The notes under the pieces: generated by a model | Seen by the model: the letters and a program-made list of their open reading frames with translations, nothing else | What the model was told of the DNA's origin: nothing | Database searches by the model: none | Source: Candidatus Scatomonas merdigallinarum | Lineage (GTDB): Bacteria > Bacillota > Clostridia > Lachnospirales > Lachnospiraceae | Direction of reading: 5' to 3' | DNA length: 64,000 bases | NCBI GenBank assembly: GCA_018716305.1 | Contig: DVKB01000034.1 | Coordinates: 124,001-188,000, forward strand | Part shown: one piece after another, positions 60,575 to 64,000 of the stretch | How the letters are laid out: the number at the start of each line of letters is the position of its first letter | Numbering within the stretch: the stretch's first letter is position 1 | Position numbers and translations under genes: made by a program

Positions 60575-62248
60575 TTATTCTACTGAAATGATACAGTAGT
60601 AAACCGGCTGTCCGCCCTCATTCACCTCCACATCGCAGTCCGGATATTTTTCGGAAACCATGGCTCCCAGTTTTTCCGCTTCTTCCCCGCTGAAGCCCTC
60701 GCCATAGTAGATGCTGATCAGTTCCGCCTCATCCTTCATCATGGCATCCACCGTCTCCATAGATACGGTCAGGATATCCTGTCCCACTGCCAGAATCCCC
60801 GAATCTCCTACCGCCATAATATCTCCCTGGCGGATCTCCTTGTCGTCAATATGGGTATCCCGCACCGCGTAGGTAACCTGTCCCGTCCTTACCGTCCGGA
60901 TCATTTCCCCCATAATCTCCGCGTTTTCTTCCGCTGATTTTTCCGGCGCGTAGTTGATAATGGCCGTGATCCCCTGAGGAATGGTCTTGGTGGGGATTAC
61001 CAGAATCTTCTTGTCTTTGGTAAGGCCTGCCGCCTGATTGGCCGCCAGGATGATGTTTTTATTGTTGGGATAAATAAATATAGTTTTTGCCGGAACCTGC
61101 CGGATGGCGTTGAGCATGTCCTCGGTGCTGGGATTCATGGTCTGTCCTCCCTCGATGAGGTAATCCACGTCCAGTCCCTTAAAAATCTCATTGAATCCGT
61201 CTCCCACAGAAACCGAGATAAAGCCCACTTCCTTCAAGGGCGTCTCCGCCTCCCGGGGCTGCTCCTGCTCCTTCGCCAGCTTCTCCGCGTTTTTTATAAC
61301 TCTTTCGTGATGCTCTTCCCGCATATTATCGATTTTCATGCGGGTCAAGGCGCCGAAAGTCAGCGCCTTTTGGATGGCAAGGCCTGGATCGTTGGTATGT
61401 ACATGTACCTTGACGATCTCCTCATCCGCCACCAGCACCACGGAATCTCCGATAGACATCAGATACTCTTTGAACCCCTGTTCTTCCGCGTCGGTCAGCG
61501 CTCTGGTAAGCAGAATAATAAATTCCGTGCAGTATCCGTATTTTATGTCAGCCTCAGCCAGCGGCACCGAACCGGAAATTTCCGCCGGTTTCTTTTCCGT
61601 TGAGGGCACAGAAAAATCGAGAGGAATTTCCTTGCCGAGAAACGCATCGCAGGCTCCCTCCAGCACCGTCACCAGACCCTGGCCGCCGGAATCCACGACT
61701 CCTGCCTCTTTTAAGACAGGGAGCATCTCCGGCGTCTGTTCCAGCACCTGCCTGGCGTGCTCCAGGACCTGTCCGAGAAATTCTGAAAGTTCCATGTCCT
61801 CTTCTGAAAGCTGCGCCGCCTTTTCGGCAACCCCCTTGGCCACCGTAAGGATAGTTCCTTCCTTTGGCTTCATAACCGCCTTGTAAGCGGTCTCCACTGC
61901 TTTCTGGGCAGCCGCCGCCAGCAGCTTGGCATCAATTTCTTCCTCATCCCGAATGGCTTTGGTAAATCCCCTAAGAAGCTGAGACAGAATCACGCCGGAA
62001 TTTCCTCTGGCCCCCCGCAGGGAACCGGAAGAAATAGCCTTGGCCAGATCTTTGACTGTGATCTTGTCAAGCTCCTGAACCTCCTTGACCGCGGACATAA
62101 TGGTCATAGTCATGTTGGTTCCCGTGTCCCCGTCGGGTACGGGAAAAACATTCAGTTCATTGATCCATTCTTTTTTTAATTCCAGATTTTTTGCTCCTGC
62201 CAGAAACATTCTGGCAAGCAGGGCAGCATCTATCTTGTTTGCTGACAC
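60575..62248 (-). CDS. fakA: DAK2-domain protein, FakA/YloV family (fatty acid kinase subunit)
   Basis: FakA with a FakB lipid-binding protein phosphorylates exogenous fatty acids. The 557-residue protein has the N-terminal DhaL-like kinase (INELNVFPVPDGDTGTNMTMTIMSAV, with the DxDxGxN-type site) and GARGNSGVILSQLLRGF, a middle linker domain and the DegV-like C-terminal domain. Length is family-standard. It is next to the Asp23-type gene, an arrangement kept in most Firmicutes (yloU-yloV). No FakB gene is in view. Confidence 0.92.
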   Translation of the reverse strand: MSANKIDAALLARMFLAGAKNLELKKEWINELNVFPVPDGDTGTNMTMTIMSAVKEVQELDKITVKDLAKAISSGSLRGARGNSGVILSQLLRGFTKAIRDEEEIDAKLLAAAAQKAVETAYKAVMKPKEGTILTVAKGVAEKAAQLSEEDMELSEFLGQVLEHARQVLEQTPEMLPVLKEAGVVDSGGQGLVTVLEGACDAFLGKEIPLDFSVPSTEKKPAEISGSVPLAEADIKYGYCTEFIILLTRALTDAEEQGFKEYLMSIGDSVVLVADEEIVKVHVHTNDPGLAIQKALTFGALTRMKIDNMREEHHERVIKNAEKLAKEQEQPREAETPLKEVGFISVSVGDGFNEIFKGLDVDYLIEGGQTMNPSTEDMLNAIRQVPAKTIFIYPNNKNIILAANQAAGLTKDKKILVIPTKTIPQGITAIINYAPEKSAEENAEIMGEMIRTVRTGQVTYAVRDTHIDDKEIRQGDIMAVGDSGILAVGQDILTVSMETVDAMMKDEAELISIYYGEGFSGEEAEKLGAMVSEKYPDCDVEVNEGGQPVYYCIISVE

Positions 62249-62270
62249 AACAGGTTTCCTCCTCTAAAAC

Positions 62271-62627
62271 TCAGTCTATAACGCGCACGCCTTCCACCAG
62301 GATGCGGACCCGGTCCACTTCCATCCCTGTAAACGACTCCAGCTTGTATTTCACATTTCCGATCAGATTATCTGCCACCGCGGAAATACTGACGCCATAT
62401 GCCACAATGACATGAAAATCCAGTGCAATCTTATTGTCGTTGATGGTTACGTTGATGCCGTGTTTAATGCTGTCCTTCCGGAGTAATTTTACCAGTCCGT
62501 CTTTCATGTTGACTGCCGCCATTCCCACGATGCCGAAACACTCTACCGCTACGCTCCCGGCATAGGTGGCGATGACATCCGTGTTGATGACAACCTCTCC
62601 CAATCCTGTATTCACACGACCCTTCAT
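62271..62627 (-). CDS. Asp23/Gls24 family envelope stress protein (YloU-like)
   Basis: The 118-residue protein has the Asp23 domain: GEVVINTDVIATYAGSVAVECFGIVGMA, NVTINDNKIALDFHVIVAYG and NVKYKLESFTGMEVDRVRILVEGV. The family sits at the membrane or in the cytoplasm and is linked to cell-envelope stress. It precedes the FakA-like gene by 22 bases and is divergent from rpmB. Confidence 0.93.
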   Translation of the reverse strand: MKGRVNTGLGEVVINTDVIATYAGSVAVECFGIVGMAAVNMKDGLVKLLRKDSIKHGINVTINDNKIALDFHVIVAYGVSISAVADNLIGNVKYKLESFTGMEVDRVRILVEGVRVID

Positions 62628-62759
62628 GTCTTACGCTCCCTTCCCTGCAGATTTCTCAATATTCCTACAGAAGGACATACTGAATTAATACGAGTATAAC
62701 CGATTTTGCCATAAATTGAAATATAAAATTGAAAAACCCTGTAAAATTTATTTTAACGC

Positions 62760-62788
62760 TTGCAAAATCCATATATTTCTGATAGAAT
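62760..62788 (+). promoter_or_regulatory. Promoter of rpmB
   Basis: TTGCAA (62760-62765), 17 bases, TAGAAT (62783-62788), 59 bases before the rpmB start. Confidence 0.7.
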
Positions 62789-62847
62789 AGGCTGTGTTGT
62801 GGGTCTGCGTATACTGCGGCTCAAGTTTATATCAAGGAGGTGCAATC

Positions 62848-63033
62848 ATGGCAAAGTGTGCAATCTGCGAAAAAGGCGTTTATTTCGGAAACAATGTAAG
62901 CCATTCTCATAGACGTTCCAACAAGATGTGGAAATCCAATGTGAAGTCCGTTCGTGTGAAAACCGAGAATGGAAACAAAAGAATGTACGTTTGTACTTCC
63001 TGCTTGAGAAGCGGAAAAGTAGAGCGTGCGTAA
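62848..63033 (+). CDS. rpmB: 50S ribosomal protein L28
   Basis: The 61-residue protein starts at the ATG at 62848 (MAKCAICEKG) after AAGGAGGTG. The track's longer ORF adds 18 unrelated residues. It has two cysteine pairs (CAIC near the start and CTSC in the last strand), so this is the zinc-binding (C+) form, and the NVSHSHRRSNKMWKSN core. The C+ form would be the zinc-replete paralogue if a C- form exists elsewhere. A strong terminator follows. Confidence 0.97.
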   Translation: MAKCAICEKGVYFGNNVSHSHRRSNKMWKSNVKSVRVKTENGNKRMYVCTSCLRSGKVERA

Positions 63034-63040
63034 AAAGTAA

Positions 63041-63069
63041 AGGCTGCCCGGCGGGCAGCCTGTTTTTTT
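63041..63069 (+). terminator. Terminator of rpmB
   Basis: AGGCTGCCC-GGC-GGGCAGCCT (9-bp stem) followed by GTTTTTTT, eight bases after the rpmB stop. Confidence 0.9.
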
Positions 63070-63090
63070 GAAAAAATCCGGCGGCGTTTC

Positions 63091-63228
63091 TCAGGAACAG
63101 AACAGATTGTAGCCTGCCAGCATCAGAAGCCCTGCCGCTACAACCGCGCAGAACGCGCCGGGAATCAGAATTCCGAGAAAGATCCCCACGCCTGTCCAGA
63201 ACATCAGGAAACCCGCCAGTCGTCTCAT
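63091..63228 (-). CDS. Small membrane protein, 45 residues (not in ORF track)
   Basis: The ATG at 63228 starts MRRLAGFLMFWTGVGIFLGI and ends CS before a TGA at 63091. It is one hydrophobic pass of about 30 residues after a basic start. It begins 3 bases after the YtfJ stop on the same strand. Its reading frame, start and hydrophobicity fit a real small gene co-transcribed with ytfJ, but there is no recognised family. Confidence 0.6.
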   Translation of the reverse strand: MRRLAGFLMFWTGVGIFLGILIPGAFCAVVAAGLLMLAGYNLFCS

Positions 63229-63231
63229 GCA

Positions 63232-63645
63232 TTAATCCTGCTCATCTTCCATCTCTTGGTGTATTATATGCTCAAACTCTTCCTCCGTATACGTGTCCCT
63301 GCCGCCTTTTTTGGTAAACTTCGCCGCGATATCCGGGATCATATCCAGGATCTTGGTAACCGCGTCCTGGTTCTTTACATTCACAAGTTTTGTGCCGTTG
63401 CTGTTAATGACCAAGATGGCGCTGGGTGTGATCTTTCCGCCCATACCGCCTCCGCCGTTGTTTTTCGCCTCGTTGGAGAAGGCTCCGGCGGCTACTCCGA
63501 AGGAGACGTCCACCAGCGGAAGGATAATGTTTTCCCCGATGTGGATGGCGTCGCCCACTACTGTCTTGGTAGTGATAAAACTGTCCATGCCTTTAAAAAG
63601 CGCCTCCACGGTAGACTGGAAATCGTTATTGTTCTTCTCTGACAT
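63232..63645 (-). CDS. ytfJ: Sporulation protein YtfJ (GerW family)
   Basis: GerW-family proteins help form or localise spore components and are needed for normal germination in Bacillus. The 137-residue protein has the family pattern: VVGDAIHIGENIILPLVDVSFGVAAGAF, GGGGMGGKITPSAILVINSNGTKLVNVKN and DMIPDIAAKF. It starts directly after the DUF2953 gene (2-base gap). The ytfI-ytfJ order is known in spore formers. Confidence 0.95.
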   Translation of the reverse strand: MSEKNNNDFQSTVEALFKGMDSFITTKTVVGDAIHIGENIILPLVDVSFGVAAGAFSNEAKNNGGGGMGGKITPSAILVINSNGTKLVNVKNQDAVTKILDMIPDIAAKFTKKGGRDTYTEEEFEHIIHQEMEDEQD

Positions 63646-63647
63646 TG

Positions 63648-64000
63648 CTATGCCTCCTTATGCTGAAATTTTTTTATAACACGCTGTACGTATTTATCTC
63701 TGTAGATTGCCAGACCATGCCTCAGCAGTACAAAAAGCACGATCCGCCCTTTCAGATTCACATCCGCCTCCAGGCAGGGCTCCTGAAAATCCGGAATCAC
63801 CCGGAGCCCCTCCGGGATCAGAGGAAGAAACATTCCCACCGCGCCGATGGCCTGGCCGGTTGCCGCCGGATCGGAAAAGCCAAACCGCACATAGCCCCGC
63901 ACCTTTTTGGGAAGTATGTGCCGCAGAATCACAGCTCCCCGGCGCTTTACGGTTTTCCAGGCTCTTTTAAATGTCAGCGAAGTGAAAAATCCATACCATT
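63648..64000 (-). CDS. DUF2953 domain protein, C-terminal part (cut by window edge)
   Basis: The visible 117 residues read on from the right edge in one frame (WYGFFTSLTFKRAWKTVKRR...). They include VRGYVRFGFSDPAATGQAIGAVGMFLPLIPEG and a cysteine-containing DFQEPCLEADVNLKGRIVLFVLL. This is the C-terminal region of DUF2953 (YtfI-like) proteins, found next to ytfJ in spore formers. The track's start at 63932 is an internal ATT/ATG. The N-terminus and likely membrane segment lie outside the window. Confidence 0.85.
   Translation of the reverse strand, partial: WYGFFTSLTFKRAWKTVKRRGAVILRHILPKKVRGYVRFGFSDPAATGQAIGAVGMFLPLIPEGLRVIPDFQEPCLEADVNLKGRIVLFVLLRHGLAIYRDKYVQRVIKKFQHKEA

Overview
The window looks like a chromosome segment of a spore-forming, anaerobic Firmicute of class Clostridia, most likely Lachnospiraceae. 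This is inferred from gene content: an alpha/beta SASP, YlbJ, YtfJ/GerW with DUF2953, RecU, short-form HisG with HisZ, DUF6465, DUF3786, and an FMN and a cobalamin riboswitch. Most genes lie on the minus strand. No tRNA, rRNA or CRISPR array was seen.

Layout. 0-2.4 kb: a cut secreted coiled-coil protein, a PhoU-like protein and a membrane protein. 2.4-6.95 kb: a complete riboflavin operon (ribD-ribE-ribBA-ribH plus a coupled HAD phosphatase) behind an FMN riboswitch. 7.0-9.3 kb: small enzymes mixed with two gene remnants. 9.4-14.0 kb: TetR, a heterodimeric ABC pair and a small HMA metal-binding protein. 14.1-21.95 kb: a cobalamin-riboswitch operon encoding a five-part Opp/Nik-type importer, then a MATE exporter and a LysR regulator. 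22.0-28.0 kb: a rearranged accessory stretch with a frameshifted ABC-2 permease, a surface-protein/permease chimera, a secreted NEAT-like protein, a clipped YgbA-like gene, a DtxR-like regulator and a decayed IS4-type transposase beside a perfect 55-bp palindrome. 28.0-37.8 kb: a second Opp/Nik-type importer with a SAM methyltransferase, a MarR-MATE pair, and a fusion of an M14-type amidase with a second methyltransferase of the same kind. 37.9-39.0 kb: a DUF362 protein and a structured repeat. 39.1-44.3 kb: hisZ-hisG-hisD-hisB-hisIE. 44.3-64.0 kb: housekeeping and sporulation genes (recU, lepB, pseudouridine synthases, YgiQ, an RsmF-like enzyme, a small alarmone synthetase, M23, pepD, ylbJ, coaD, rsmD, mgsA, SASP, recG, a FakA-like protein, an Asp23-family protein, rpmB, ytfJ).

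How it fits together. Two themes stand out. (1) Five near-palindromic sites of the TTAG-N4-6-CTAA type, resembling DtxR/IdeR boxes, lie before the ABC pair, the HMA gene, the NEAT-like gene and the YgbA-like gene, and a DtxR-like regulator is encoded beside the last of these. This suggests a local iron or metal regulon. (2) Two paralogous Opp/Nik-type importers each sit next to a MATE exporter. One is under cobalamin control, and the other is linked to two related methyltransferases, one fused to an M14-type amidase. This would fit export, recapture and processing of a small metal-binding or amide-bearing molecule, but the substrate cannot be read from sequence.
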